In this document: piece by piece, positions 15,000 to 24,828 of the stretch | Numbering within the stretch: the stretch's first letter is position 1 | Layout: the number at the start of each line of letters is the position of its first letter | Assembly: GCF_023516595.1 (NCBI RefSeq) | Contig: NZ_JAMGBG010000023.1 | Location: forward strand, 124,001 to 188,000 | DNA length: 64,000 bases | Reading direction: 5' to 3' | From: Streptomyces neyagawaensis | GTDB taxonomy: Bacteria; Actinomycetota; Actinomycetes; Streptomycetales; Streptomycetaceae | The notes under the pieces: model-generated | Seen by the model: only the letters and a program-made list of their open reading frames with translations | What the model was told of the DNA's origin: nothing | The model's database searches: none | Position numbers and translations under genes: made by a program

Positions 15000-17578
15000 C
15001 CGCCGTGACCGCCGTCACTGACCACGCGGACCACACCGGGGACGGCGTCCCCGGCAAGGCCGACGATCTGAAGAGTGGCCGCCCTGGGGATGGCGTTCTC
15101 GAGCGGGAGCGACCCAGGGGCGAGAACCAGACTGGGGTCGAGGGGCGCTCGTTCGGTTCAGGGAGCGACGGTTCGGGGGAGCCGGGTGAGCTTGGTGAGC
15201 CGGCTGAGGCGGAGGCTGTTGAGTCTGGAGAGGCTGCGGAGTCCTCTGGGGCTTGCGAGTCAAGTGCTGATGAAGGGGCGATCGAGGCTCAAGCTGTTGA
15301 CGCGGCTGACGGCACTGCTGAGGACGGTGATGTCGCGGACGACTCGGAGGGTTCGGAGAGCCCGGAGAACCTGGACGGCCGCGAGGGGCGGAAGGATCAG
15401 AACGAACAGGGCGGTCAGGCTCCGGAGAAGCCCGCCAAGCGGGAGCGGCTCGGGACCTGGTGGAGTCGGGTGGCTCGGGAGGACCGAGGGAGCCGGGAGA
15501 GCAGGCGGGGCAAGGCGGAGGACAAGCAACCCCCGGACGGTACGACTAGCCGGGAAGAGCGCGAAAAGGGTGCCCACGTGCGCGTGAAGGGTGATGACGT
15601 GCCCGACAGGGCCGACTCGCGGCGCGTTGCCTCCGCCGAGTCAGCTGCCCGTACGGATCGCGTCGGCCGTACGGATCACCCTGGTCGTACGGATCGCCCT
15701 GGCCGTACGGATCGCCCCGGTTGGAGGGGGCGCCTCGGCCGCACCGATCCCGGGCGTACCGATCCCGACCGTACGGACCGCGTCAGCCGTAGTGACCCCG
15801 GCCGTTCGGAAGCCGCTCGTGGTGCGGAGTCCGCTGGTCGTGGGGAGTCCGCTGGTCGTGGGGAGGCCGAGGAGTCCTGGGACGACGGGCTCATCGCGCG
15901 GCGGGTGTCCGAGACGAGCGGTTCCGAGGAGGCCGCACGGGTGTCGATGGTGGAGACGAGGCCCGCCGATTCGCAGTCGGTCAGCCCGTTGGCGTACGAC
16001 ACCGCCCTGCGGTCCCGGCTGGAGGCGTTGCGGGAGCTGGTCGGGCTGTCACGGACACGGCTGGACAGCCGGACGCTCGCCGAGGCGGGGCGGGTGCTGG
16101 ACGAGGCGGCGGCGCGACGCAAGCTCTCGGGGCAGCACACGGTCGTCGCCATCGCGGGCGCCACCGGCAGCGGCAAGTCGACGCTGTTCAACGCGCTCGC
16201 CGGCGTGGCGATCTCGGAGACGGGCGTCCGTAGGCCCACCACGGCGGCGCCCATCGCGTGCAGCTGGAGCGACGGCGCCGCCACCCTGATCGACCGGCTC
16301 GGCATTCCGGGACGGCTGCGGCGGCGGCCGTTGCAGAGCGCGGAGGCGGAGGCGCAGTTGGCCGGTCTCGTCCTGGTGGACCTGCCCGACCACGACTCGG
16401 CGGCGGTGCAGCACCGGCAGCAGGTGGACCGGATCCTGGGACTCGTCGACGCGATCATCTGGGTCGTCGACCCGGAGAAGTACGCCGACGCCGTGCTCCA
16501 CGAGCGGTATCTGCGGCCTCTCGCGGGCCATGCCGAGGTCATGTTCGTGGTGCTCAACCAGGTGGACCGGCTGCCCGGAGAGGCCGCCCACCAGGTGCTC
16601 GACGATCTGCGGCGGCTGCTCGACGAGGACGGGATCGCGCTCGGGGAGCACGGCGAACCGGGCGCGGCCGTGCTCGCCCTGTCCGCGCTCACCGGGGACG
16701 GGGTGGCGGAGCTGAGGGAGGCGCTCGGGCAGTTCGTGGCCGAGCGGGGAGCGCCGGGCCGCCGGGTGCAAGCCGATCTGGACGCGGCCGCCTCACGGTT
16801 GTGGCCGGTGTACGCCACCGGGCGGCGCACGGGGCTCAGTGAGCGGGCGCGGAACGAATTCGCCGCGCGGCTCGCCGACGCGGTGGGCGCCACCGCTGCG
16901 GGCGAGGCCGCCGAACGGGCCTGGCTGCGCAACGCCAACCGCGCGTGCGGCACGCCCTGGCTCCGGCTGTGGCGCTGGTACGAGGGGCGGAGCGACCTCC
17001 CGACCGGACGGCATTCCCTGAGGATGCCCGTGGACGAGGAGCCCACCGCGCGGCAGCGCGTCGAACAGGCCGTACGGGTCCTGTCCGACCGTGCCGCGGC
17101 GGGGCTGCCCGCGCCGTGGGCGCAGGCGGTGCGCGAGGCGGCGGCGCGCGGGGCGCTGGGGCTGCCCGAGGCGCTGGACGAGCTGGCGGCGCGGGTCGGG
17201 GCGCCCACCGGGCGGCCCCCGCGGCCGGGCTGGTGGCCTGCCGCGGTGCTGGTCCAGGCGTCCATGACGGTGCTGCAGGTCCTCGGCGGGCTGTGGCTGC
17301 TGGGGCAGATCATCGGTGTCATGTCCCCGAATCTGGGGGTGCCTGTGCTGTTGATGGTGATCGGCATCGTCGGTGGTCCGGTCGTGGAGTGGGGATGCAG
17401 GCTGGCGGCGCGGGGGCCGGCCCGGCGCTACGGCCTCGAAGCCGAGCGGCGGCTCTGGGAGGCGGCCGCCGGGTGCGGCCGGGCGCGAGTGCTGGACCCG
17501 GTGGCCGCCGAGTTGCTGCGCTACCGGGAGGTGCGGGAGCAGTACGGCCGGGTGCTGGGGGCGGCACAGGTGGGGTGA
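14996..17578 (+). CDS. dynB: Dynamin-like membrane GTPase, second of a pair (DynB-like)
   Basis: 860 aa, GTG start overlapping the upstream stop in GTGA. Residues 1-320 are a charged, low-complexity region with RTDRPG-type repeats (about residues 215-270). The GTPase domain follows: P-loop GATGSGKST (about 390), [16 protein letters not shown] (DxxG-like) and LNQVDRLPG (NQxD). Near the C-terminus are two hydrophobic segments ([20 protein letters not shown] and [18 protein letters not shown]) that would anchor it in the membrane. As partner of the preceding GTPase it would act at the division septum. The disordered N-terminal region is the least conserved part and is expected to vary between species. 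Confidence 0.75.
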   Translation: MTAVTAVTDHADHTGDGVPGKADDLKSGRPGDGVLERERPRGENQTGVEGRSFGSGSDGSGEPGELGEPAEAEAVESGEAAESSGACESSADEGAIEAQAVDAADGTAEDGDVADDSEGSESPENLDGREGRKDQNEQGGQAPEKPAKRERLGTWWSRVAREDRGSRESRRGKAEDKQPPDGTTSREEREKGAHVRVKGDDVPDRADSRRVASAESAARTDRVGRTDHPGRTDRPGRTDRPGWRGRLGRTDPGRTDPDRTDRVSRSDPGRSEAARGAESAGRGESAGRGEAEESWDDGLIARRVSETSGSEEAARVSMVETRPADSQSVSPLAYDTALRSRLEALRELVGLSRTRLDSRTLAEAGRVLDEAAARRKLSGQHTVVAIAGATGSGKSTLFNALAGVAISETGVRRPTTAAPIACSWSDGAATLIDRLGIPGRLRRRPLQSAEAEAQLAGLVLVDLPDHDSAAVQHRQQVDRILGLVDAIIWVVDPEKYADAVLHERYLRPLAGHAEVMFVVLNQVDRLPGEAAHQVLDDLRRLLDEDGIALGEHGEPGAAVLALSALTGDGVAELREALGQFVAERGAPGRRVQADLDAAASRLWPVYATGRRTGLSERARNEFAARLADAVGATAAGEAAERAWLRNANRACGTPWLRLWRWYEGRSDLPTGRHSLRMPVDEEPTARQRVEQAVRVLSDRAAAGLPAPWAQAVREAAARGALGLPEALDELAARVGAPTGRPPRPGWWPAAVLVQASMTVLQVLGGLWLLGQIIGVMSPNLGVPVLLMVIGIVGGPVVEWGCRLAARGPARRYGLEAERRLWEAAAGCGRARVLDPVAAELLRYREVREQYGRVLGAAQVG
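15650..15780 (+). repeat. In-frame short repeats in the GTPase linker
   Basis: CGTACGGATC-type units recur about every 15 bases and encode repeated [17 protein letters not shown] peptides in the disordered N-terminal region. Typical of slippage-prone linker DNA. Confidence 0.7.
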
Positions 17579-17597
17579 GTGCCCAGGTGGGGTGAGT
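17564..17597 (+). repeat. 17-base tandem duplication across the GTPase stop codon
   Basis: GCACAGGTGGGGTGAGT (17564-17580) is followed at once by GCCCAGGTGGGGTGAGT (17581-17597), one mismatch. The first copy contains the TGA stop of the membrane GTPase gene, so the duplication does not alter the protein. Confidence 0.85.
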
Positions 17598-17907
17598 CCT
17601 CGCCGACCTCTGCCTCGTTCACCCGGTCGGGTCGTATGCCTGGTCCACCGCGTGGGCCGAGTGGGCCGACCCCTTTCACCCGCTTGGGTGGCGGAGTTCT
17701 CCACAACTCGCGGGTAGTACACAGCGCTCAGCGGGCTCGTCCCCGCGACGGCAGTCTGGATTCGCGGCGATCGCAGCGCCACCACCCCCTCGCACGGAGC
17801 GGCGGGGCGGAGGCGGCGCGGTCACCGCGACAGACAGCGGTCGTACGGGACGGGCCCGTACGCGTGTCAGGCCGGCCTCGTTGCCGGTGTGAGGGAGGGA
17901 TCGCGAG
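17579..17907. other. Intergenic region before ssb
   Basis: 329 bases without a supported gene. It holds the second copy of the 17-base duplication and, near its end, the GAGGGAGGGAT ribosome site of ssb. No clear terminator or promoter could be assigned. Confidence 0.5.
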
Positions 17908-18381
17908 ATGAACGAGACGATGGTGTGCGTGGTGGGGAACGTGGCGACCCAGCCGGTCTGCCGCGAGTTGTCGACGGGCTCCTCGGCCCGGTTCCGGCTG
18001 GCGGTGACCTCGCGGTACTGGGACCGGGAGAAGAGCGAGTGGACCGACGGCCACACCAACTTCTTCACGGTGTGGGCGCGGCGCACCCTCGCGGCGAATG
18101 TGGCGTCGTCCGTTTCGCTGGGCGACCCGGTCGTGGTGCAGGGGCGGTTGAAGGTGCGCACCGAGCAACGGGACGGGCAGAGCTGGGTCTCGGCGGACGT
18201 GGACGCGGTCGCGATCGGCCACGACCTGTCGCGGGGCACCTCCGCGTTCCGGCGGGCACCCCGGGGAGAGACGGCGACACAGGCCCCGCCCCAGCCGGAG
18301 CCGAACTGGGAGACACCGGCCCCCGGTCGGCGCCCCGACATGGAAGCGGAACTGCACCCGGAAGCAGTCGGAGTGACGTGA
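17908..18381 (+). CDS. ssbB: Single-stranded DNA-binding protein, SsbB type
   Basis: 157 aa, ATG 17908 with a strong GAGGGAGGGATC ribosome site. The OB-fold pattern is clear: ETMVCVVGNVATQP, RFRLAVTSRYWD, FFTVWARRTLAANVASSV, GDPVVVQGRLKVRTE. The acidic DDDIPF tip of replicative SSBs is absent; the tail is short and proline-rich. Streptomyces have two SSBs: SsbA, essential, with the acidic tip, and SsbB, about 156 aa, linked to chromosome segregation during sporulation. Size, tail and position beside the dynamin pair point to SsbB. Confidence 0.9.
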   Translation: MNETMVCVVGNVATQPVCRELSTGSSARFRLAVTSRYWDREKSEWTDGHTNFFTVWARRTLAANVASSVSLGDPVVVQGRLKVRTEQRDGQSWVSADVDAVAIGHDLSRGTSAFRRAPRGETATQAPPQPEPNWETPAPGRRPDMEAELHPEAVGVT

Positions 18382-18726
18382 CATCAGAAGGCGATGGCAT
18401 CACATCAGGGTGTGAGTGACACGTCCTCAGGGTGCGCGAGTCCGGTTCGCGGTGCCGTTCCTGAGTGTCGGCCGGTTCGAACTGCGGCTTATCGGCGGGT
18501 GCGTGACGAACACTCCGGACGTAAATGCCGTCGATTTGTCGATAAGCCCTGTCCGTGACCGGTGCGGGCGATAACGATTCCGATTCGGATCGGTTGTCCG
18601 ACCATACGACTGGGAAGAGCGGTGCGCCGCGTCCCTAGGATGCCGGGCATAGCTCACGGGGCTTCTGATTCTGCTGGTGGGACCACAACCCCCCACGTCA
18701 ACGGGTCCTGCTCGAAGGGAAATTCT
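18382..18726. other. Intergenic region before the thioester surface protein
   Basis: 345 bases. Contains a perfect 9-base inverted repeat (18486-18494 and 18540-18548), a near-palindrome around 18573-18590, and a TAGGAT that could be a -10 box near 18637. No coding evidence. Confidence 0.5.
18486..18548. promoter_or_regulatory. Spaced inverted repeat GGCTTATCG/CGATAAGCC
   Basis: Two perfect 9-base arms 45 bases apart, upstream of the cell-wall protein gene. It could be a paired operator or the base of an RNA structure. Nothing else in the window matches it. Confidence 0.4.
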
Positions 18727-20169
18727 GTGGTTTCTTCGTTCTCGGCGCCGTTCACCGTGTCGTCCGGGTGGTCCGCGTGCAGAAGAGGGGCGGCCCGTCT
18801 CGCCGCCGTGTCGCTCGCGGCCGGCCTCGTCGTCGCGGGTGCGATCGTCACCGCGGGCACGGCCGTCGCCGACGAGGAGACGGTGCAGAGCCCGGGCGGA
18901 GCGACGGCCACCATAGGCGGCCTGAAGACGTACGGGACGGCCGTGATCCGCACCGACGGCGAGGAGCAGCAGCTGCCCGCCGGTCTGTTCGAGATGTTCG
19001 TCGACGGCGGCGGCACCCTGCAGACCTACTGCGTGGACATCCAGAACCCCACGCAGAAGGACGCCACGTACCAGGAGACCCCCTGGAGCGGCACCTCCCT
19101 GGGGCACAACAAGAACGCCGGCAAGATCAACTGGATCCTGCAGAACTCGTATCCGCAGGTGAACGACCTCGCCGCCCTCGCCGGCAAGGCGGGCGCCAAG
19201 GGACTCACCGAGCAGGACGCGGCGGCCGGTACCCAGGTCGCGATCTGGCGGTACTCCGACGGGGCCGATGTGACGGCCCTCGACCCTGAGGCCGAGAAGC
19301 TCGCCGACTACCTGGAGAAGAGCGCCCGGAACCTGTCGGAGCCGGCGGCCTCGCTGACCCTCGACCCGCCGGCGGTCTCGGGGCGGGCGGGCGAACGCCT
19401 CGGTCCGGTCAAGGTGCGCACCAACGCCGACGGCGTCACGGTGACCCCGCCGTCGGACGCCACCGCGGCCGGCGTGAAGGTCGTCGACGCCGACGGCAAG
19501 GCCGTGACCTCGGCGCGTGACGGCAGCGAGCTGTACTTCGAGGTGCCCGAGGACAGCGAGGACGGCTCGGCCGAGCTGGCCGTCGAGGCCTCCACCACCG
19601 TGCCGGTCGGTCGCGCCTTCGCCTCCGAGACCCGCAGCCAGACCCAGATCCTCGCGGGCTCCAGCGCGTCCACCGTCTCCGCCACGGCCACCGCGACCTG
19701 GGCCACCACCGGCGCGATACCCGCACTGTCCGCCGAGAAGAACTGCGCCGAGGGCGGCCTCGACCTCACCGTGGCCAACCCGGGGGACGAGCCCTTCACC
19801 TTCGAGCTGATGGGGATCGACTACACCATCGAGGCGGGCGAGACCCGGACGGTGACCATCCCGCTCCAGGAGGACCAGGCCTACGACTTCACGATCAAGG
19901 GAGCGAACGGCCTCGCGAAGCAGTTCCGCGGTGTCCTCGACTGCCGGACGGAGACCGAGGCGGACGCGGCAGGCGAGTCCGTGCAGACGCTGAGTGAGCC
20001 GAGTCCGGCGACGGTCGGCGGCGGCGCCGTCACCGACTCCGCCGGTGATCTCGCCGAGACCGGCAGCTCCGGCGCGACCCCGGTGATCGGAGGCGTCGCC
20101 ATCGCCCTGGTCGTGATCGGCGGCGCCGTGATGATCGTCCTGCGCAAGCGGGAGCAGCAGAAGCAGTAG
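18727..20169 (+). CDS. LAXTG-anchored cell-surface protein with thioester domain
   Basis: 480 aa from GTG 18727, with AAGGGA six bases upstream. An N-terminal signal peptide (LAAVSLAAGLVVAGAIVTAGTAVA) ends near residue 50. The mature N-terminus is a Cys-Gln thioester (TQXA) domain: TYCVDIQNPT supplies the Cys and GTQVAIWRYSDG the Gln of the internal thioester, which in Gram-positive adhesins forms covalent bonds to host or surface partners. Ig-like regions follow. The C-terminus is a sorting signal, LAETGSSG, a hydrophobic helix, and RKREQQKQ, the LAXTG form recognised by class E sortases in Streptomyces. Expected at the wall of aerial or substrate hyphae; its target is unknown. Confidence 0.85.
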   Translation: MVSSFSAPFTVSSGWSACRRGAARLAAVSLAAGLVVAGAIVTAGTAVADEETVQSPGGATATIGGLKTYGTAVIRTDGEEQQLPAGLFEMFVDGGGTLQTYCVDIQNPTQKDATYQETPWSGTSLGHNKNAGKINWILQNSYPQVNDLAALAGKAGAKGLTEQDAAAGTQVAIWRYSDGADVTALDPEAEKLADYLEKSARNLSEPAASLTLDPPAVSGRAGERLGPVKVRTNADGVTVTPPSDATAAGVKVVDADGKAVTSARDGSELYFEVPEDSEDGSAELAVEASTTVPVGRAFASETRSQTQILAGSSASTVSATATATWATTGAIPALSAEKNCAEGGLDLTVANPGDEPFTFELMGIDYTIEAGETRTVTIPLQEDQAYDFTIKGANGLAKQFRGVLDCRTETEADAAGESVQTLSEPSPATVGGGAVTDSAGDLAETGSSGATPVIGGVAIALVVIGGAVMIVLRKREQQKQ

Positions 20170-20374
20170 CCGACGAGCAGAGTTCCTTGGCAACTCAACA
20201 GCGAGTGACCGCGCGGTGACCTCCGCGAGCGACGCGGCCCCGGTACGCCCCTCAGGCGCCGGGGCCGCGCCGCTCTTGCGGGGCCTCACCATCCGGTTTC
20301 CGTCGAGGGCTGGCCGTGCGGCAAGATGGGTGGTACTGCCCACTGCCAGATTTCAAGTTGCCGGACGGTTTCTC

Positions 20375-22039
<1,665 letters not shown>

Positions 22040-22041
22040 TC

Positions 22042-22452
22042 TTGCGGCACATCTACCGCTGCCCACTGCGCTGGGCGGACATGGACGCGTACGGCCACGT
22101 CAACAACGTGGTCTTCCTCCGCTACCTGGAGGAGGCCCGTATCGACTTCCTGTTCCGCCCGGAGAAGGACTTCAAGCAGGGGTCCGTGGTGGCACGCCAT
22201 GAGATCGACTACCGGCGGCAGCTCGTCCACCGGCACAAGCCGGTGGACATCGAGCTGTGGGTCACGGAGATAAGAGCGGCGTCCTTCACGATCACCTACG
22301 AGGTCAAGGACCCCGAGCAGGTCTATGTCACGGCCTCCACGGTGATCGTGCCGTTCGACTTCCAGGCCCAGCGCCCCCGTCGGCTCACGGCGGAGGAACG
22401 CGAGTTCCTGGCGGAGTACCAGGACGACGAGGAGGGGGCCGTCGCCGCATGA
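22042..22452 (+). CDS. Hotdog-fold acyl-CoA thioesterase
   Basis: 136 aa. TTG 22042 is the most likely start, two bases after the ettA stop. The 4-hydroxybenzoyl-CoA thioesterase pattern is clear: RWADMDAYGHVNNVVFLRYLEEAR (catalytic D, H-V-N-N), GSVVARHEIDYRRQLVHRHKPV, and a final EEREFLAEY. It hydrolyses acyl-CoA thioesters, substrate unknown. It ends overlapping the next gene (GCATGAC), so the two are coupled and probably transcribed with ettA. Confidence 0.85.
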   Translation: MRHIYRCPLRWADMDAYGHVNNVVFLRYLEEARIDFLFRPEKDFKQGSVVARHEIDYRRQLVHRHKPVDIELWVTEIRAASFTITYEVKDPEQVYVTASTVIVPFDFQAQRPRRLTAEEREFLAEYQDDEEGAVAA

Positions 22453-23138
22453 CGGTGCTCCACCTCGCCGACGAGGGGGAGGCGGCAGATCTCGCGGCCT
22501 TCCTCTCCCGGCTGCTCCACTACGACCGGGGTGCGGCGGTGCGTCTCCAGGCCGCCGGCACCGCGCTCGCCGTCTTCGGGCGGCCGCCCTCCTTCGAGGT
22601 GCTGGCCATCCGGGCGGTACGGCTCGCGAAGCCGTTCGAGGACGGGCTGGACGTCACGCTGGACGTGACCGTGTCGGCCGGTGAACTACTGGAGTCGATC
22701 GACGAGTCGGCGGCCACCGCGGTCGTGCCCGCCGCCGTCACCGGCCCGCCGTGGGCCGGGGTGCTGCCCCCGCGCGGCGGCTGGCGCCGAGAGACGGGGC
22801 TGCCCGCCCAGGAGGCGGTGCGGGCGAGCGTCGCCGAGGCCGTCGCCGAGTTCCGCTCCCGCACGGGGGAGCTGGCGCCGGAGCAGCGCAACCGGGCCGA
22901 ACTGGACCGGATCGGGCGGGAGATCTGGTCCCGGCCGATCGGGGACACCGCCCTGCCCGTGCGGGCCGCGCACGCGGCCCAGTCGCTGGGCTTCCTGCGG
23001 CCCACGCGAGGCCGCACGGTGGAGGAGCAGGAGCCCGCGCTCTTCTCGTCGGGCGCGTGGCTGCGCCTGCGCACGCCGTACGGGTCGATTGCCGTACGGC
23101 GCGCGGGGCTCGGCGCGCTGGACGTCAGCGTCCGCTGA
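22449..23138 (+). CDS. 229-aa conserved hypothetical protein
   Basis: ATG 22449 overlaps the thioesterase stop. Domain features: N-terminal helices (EGEAADLAAFLSRLLHYDRGAAVRLQ), a strand TALAVFGRPPSFEVLAIRAVRL, and a C-terminal SGAWLRLRTPYGSIAVRR. No catalytic motif or membrane segment. The gene order ettA-thioesterase-this gene is, from memory, shared among Streptomyces. I cannot name the function. Confidence 0.75.
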   Translation: MTVLHLADEGEAADLAAFLSRLLHYDRGAAVRLQAAGTALAVFGRPPSFEVLAIRAVRLAKPFEDGLDVTLDVTVSAGELLESIDESAATAVVPAAVTGPPWAGVLPPRGGWRRETGLPAQEAVRASVAEAVAEFRSRTGELAPEQRNRAELDRIGREIWSRPIGDTALPVRAAHAAQSLGFLRPTRGRTVEEQEPALFSSGAWLRLRTPYGSIAVRRAGLGALDVSVR

Positions 23139-23164
23139 CCATCCCGCTCAGCCGGCTCAGCGGT

Positions 23165-23578
23165 TCAGTCGGGGGTGTTCACCATCGAGGCCGCCGCGTA
23201 GGTCAGGTAGTTCCACAGGGTGTGCGCGTGTTCCTCGGAGAGGTCCAGATCGTCGACGGCGTCGCGCATGTGCTTCAGCCAGGCGTCGTGCGCGGCCCGG
23301 TCGACGGTGAACGGCGCGTGCCGCATCCGCAGGCGGGGGTGGCCACGGTTCGCGCTGTACGTGGTGGGGCCGCCCCAGTACTGGATCAGGAACAGCACGA
23401 GGCGCTCCTCCGCCGGGCCCAGATCCTCCTCGGGGTACATGGGCCGCAGGATCGGGTCCTCCGCGACCCCCTCGTAGAAGCGGCGCACGAGGCGCCGGAA
23501 GGTCTCCTCGCCACCGACCTGTTCGTAGAAGGTCTGCTCCTGCAGCGTGCCGCGCCGAATCTCTTTCACGTGTCCCAT
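23165..23578 (-). CDS. glbO: Truncated haemoglobin, group II (trHbO)
   Basis: 137 aa, ATG 23576-23578. Features of the 2-on-2 globin fold: FYEQVGGEETFRRLVRRFYEGVAEDPILRPMYP, the LFLIQYWGGPTTYSANRGHPRLRMRHAPF segment with proximal His (LRMRHAPF) and Trp/Tyr residues typical of group II, and DAWLKHMRDAV. Binds O2 and may handle NO or peroxide. It converges with the gene at 22449, with only 26 bases between. Confidence 0.9.
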   Translation of the reverse strand: MGHVKEIRRGTLQEQTFYEQVGGEETFRRLVRRFYEGVAEDPILRPMYPEEDLGPAEERLVLFLIQYWGGPTTYSANRGHPRLRMRHAPFTVDRAAHDAWLKHMRDAVDDLDLSEEHAHTLWNYLTYAAASMVNTPD

Positions 23579-23760
23579 GGTCTCAGACGGGGGGACGGAG
23601 GACTCAAGGCTTAGGACCATGGAGAATCCAGGGGGCTCGGCGGCACCGTGCCCGGCCCGGCGGCGCCTTCCGGGTGATGTACGTGGGTGGGGAACGGCGG
23701 ATTCCGGGCCTGTGTGCCGCGACACTCGCCTCCGGGGGCGTCCGGCAGCACAGTGGACAC

Positions 23761-24741
23761 ATGGGCACGCACGCTGTGGACCACGACTTGGAACGCCTCG
23801 CCGCGCAGGCGCGGGCGGCACTGGTGCGCGAGATCGAGCGCAGCGGGGCCTGGGACGCCGACCCCATCTGGCGCGAGGCGTTCGAAGCGGTCCCGCGGCA
23901 CCTCTTCGTCCCGTACTACTACGTAGGGGTCGTGGACGGTTTCGAGCGGCTGTGGGGCGAGGAGCGCGACCCGAGGCGGCGGGAGCGGTGGGTGCGGGGC
24001 GCGTACGCCGACGCGCCGCTGGCCACGCGGGTCCGGGACGGCGAGTTGATCTCCTCCAGCAGCCAGCCCTCCCTGATGGCGAAGATGCTGGCCGAGTTGG
24101 AGGTGGAGGACGGCCACCGGGTCCTGGAGATCGGCGCGGGGACCGGCTACAACGCCGCTCTGCTCGCGCACCGGCTCGGCGACGACCTGGTCACCACCGT
24201 CGACCTGGACGCCGACATCACCGAGGCCGCGCGCACCCATCTGCGGGCGGCCGGGTACCACCCGACCGTCGTCACCGGGGACGGGGCGCGCGGTGTGCCC
24301 GAACGGGCCCCGTACGACCGGATCATCGCGACCTGCACGCTCCACTCGATCCCGCGGGCCTGGCTCGCCCAGTGCGTCCCCGGCGGACGCGTCCTGACGC
24401 CGATGGCCACGGGGCTGGTGGCGCTGCGCGTCATGGACGACGAGCACGCGGAGGGGCGGTTCCTGCACACGGCGGCGTTCTTCGTGCCGTTGCGCGGGGG
24501 CGGAGAGCGGGAAGGGACGCACCCGCATCTGGGCGGGCTGCCGCGGCAGGCCCGGGATCACGATCTCTTCCGGTTCCTGCTGACCCTGACGGCGGGCAGC
24601 CTCGACCCACACGAGGCGCTCGCCCTGTGGCAGCGGGAAGGCATGCCGTCGCGTGAGCGCTACGGGATCACCGTCAGCGGCGACCGGGCCTGGGCCTGGC
24701 TGGACGACCCGGAGGGGCCGTATGCCTGGCCCCTGCCGTGA
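23761..24741 (+). CDS. Protein-L-isoaspartate O-methyltransferase-like enzyme
   Basis: 326 aa from ATG 23761. N-terminal VPRHLFVPYYYV, then SSSSQPSLMAKMLAELEVEDGHRVLEIGAGTGYNAALLA, the SAM-binding motif I of the PCMT family (VLEIGAGTGYNAALL), followed by VDLDADITEAARTHL and GDGARGVPERAPYDRIIATC. The catalytic QPS loop is retained. The C-terminal 100 residues go beyond the usual PCMT length (about 210 aa). Such long forms occur in Streptomyces both as repair enzymes and as RiPP tailoring enzymes. No RiPP genes flank it here, so a repair or unknown small substrate is more likely. Confidence 0.8.
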   Translation: MGTHAVDHDLERLAAQARAALVREIERSGAWDADPIWREAFEAVPRHLFVPYYYVGVVDGFERLWGEERDPRRRERWVRGAYADAPLATRVRDGELISSSSQPSLMAKMLAELEVEDGHRVLEIGAGTGYNAALLAHRLGDDLVTTVDLDADITEAARTHLRAAGYHPTVVTGDGARGVPERAPYDRIIATCTLHSIPRAWLAQCVPGGRVLTPMATGLVALRVMDDEHAEGRFLHTAAFFVPLRGGGEREGTHPHLGGLPRQARDHDLFRFLLTLTAGSLDPHEALALWQREGMPSRERYGITVSGDRAWAWLDDPEGPYAWPLP

Positions 24742-24778
24742 GCGCCGGAACCCGGCCGGCGGGGCCCGGACAGTGGAG

Positions 24779-24809
24779 CGGGGTCGGCCGAACCGGTCGG
24801 CCGACCCCG
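24779..24809. terminator. Bidirectional terminator between methyltransferase and FHA gene
   Basis: Perfect 12-base inverted repeat GGGGTCGGCCGA (24780-24791) and TCGGCCGACCCC (24797-24808) with a 5-base loop, between two convergent genes. Confidence 0.8.
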
Positions 24810-24828
24810 ATCGTCACGTCCTCGCGGG

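Noticed and set aside
23761..24741. Methyltransferase as a RiPP-tailoring enzyme paired with the PLTSEP-repeat peptide
   Set aside because: They are 25 kb apart, no ATP-grasp ligase or other RiPP gene is present, and both neighbourhoods are core chromosome.
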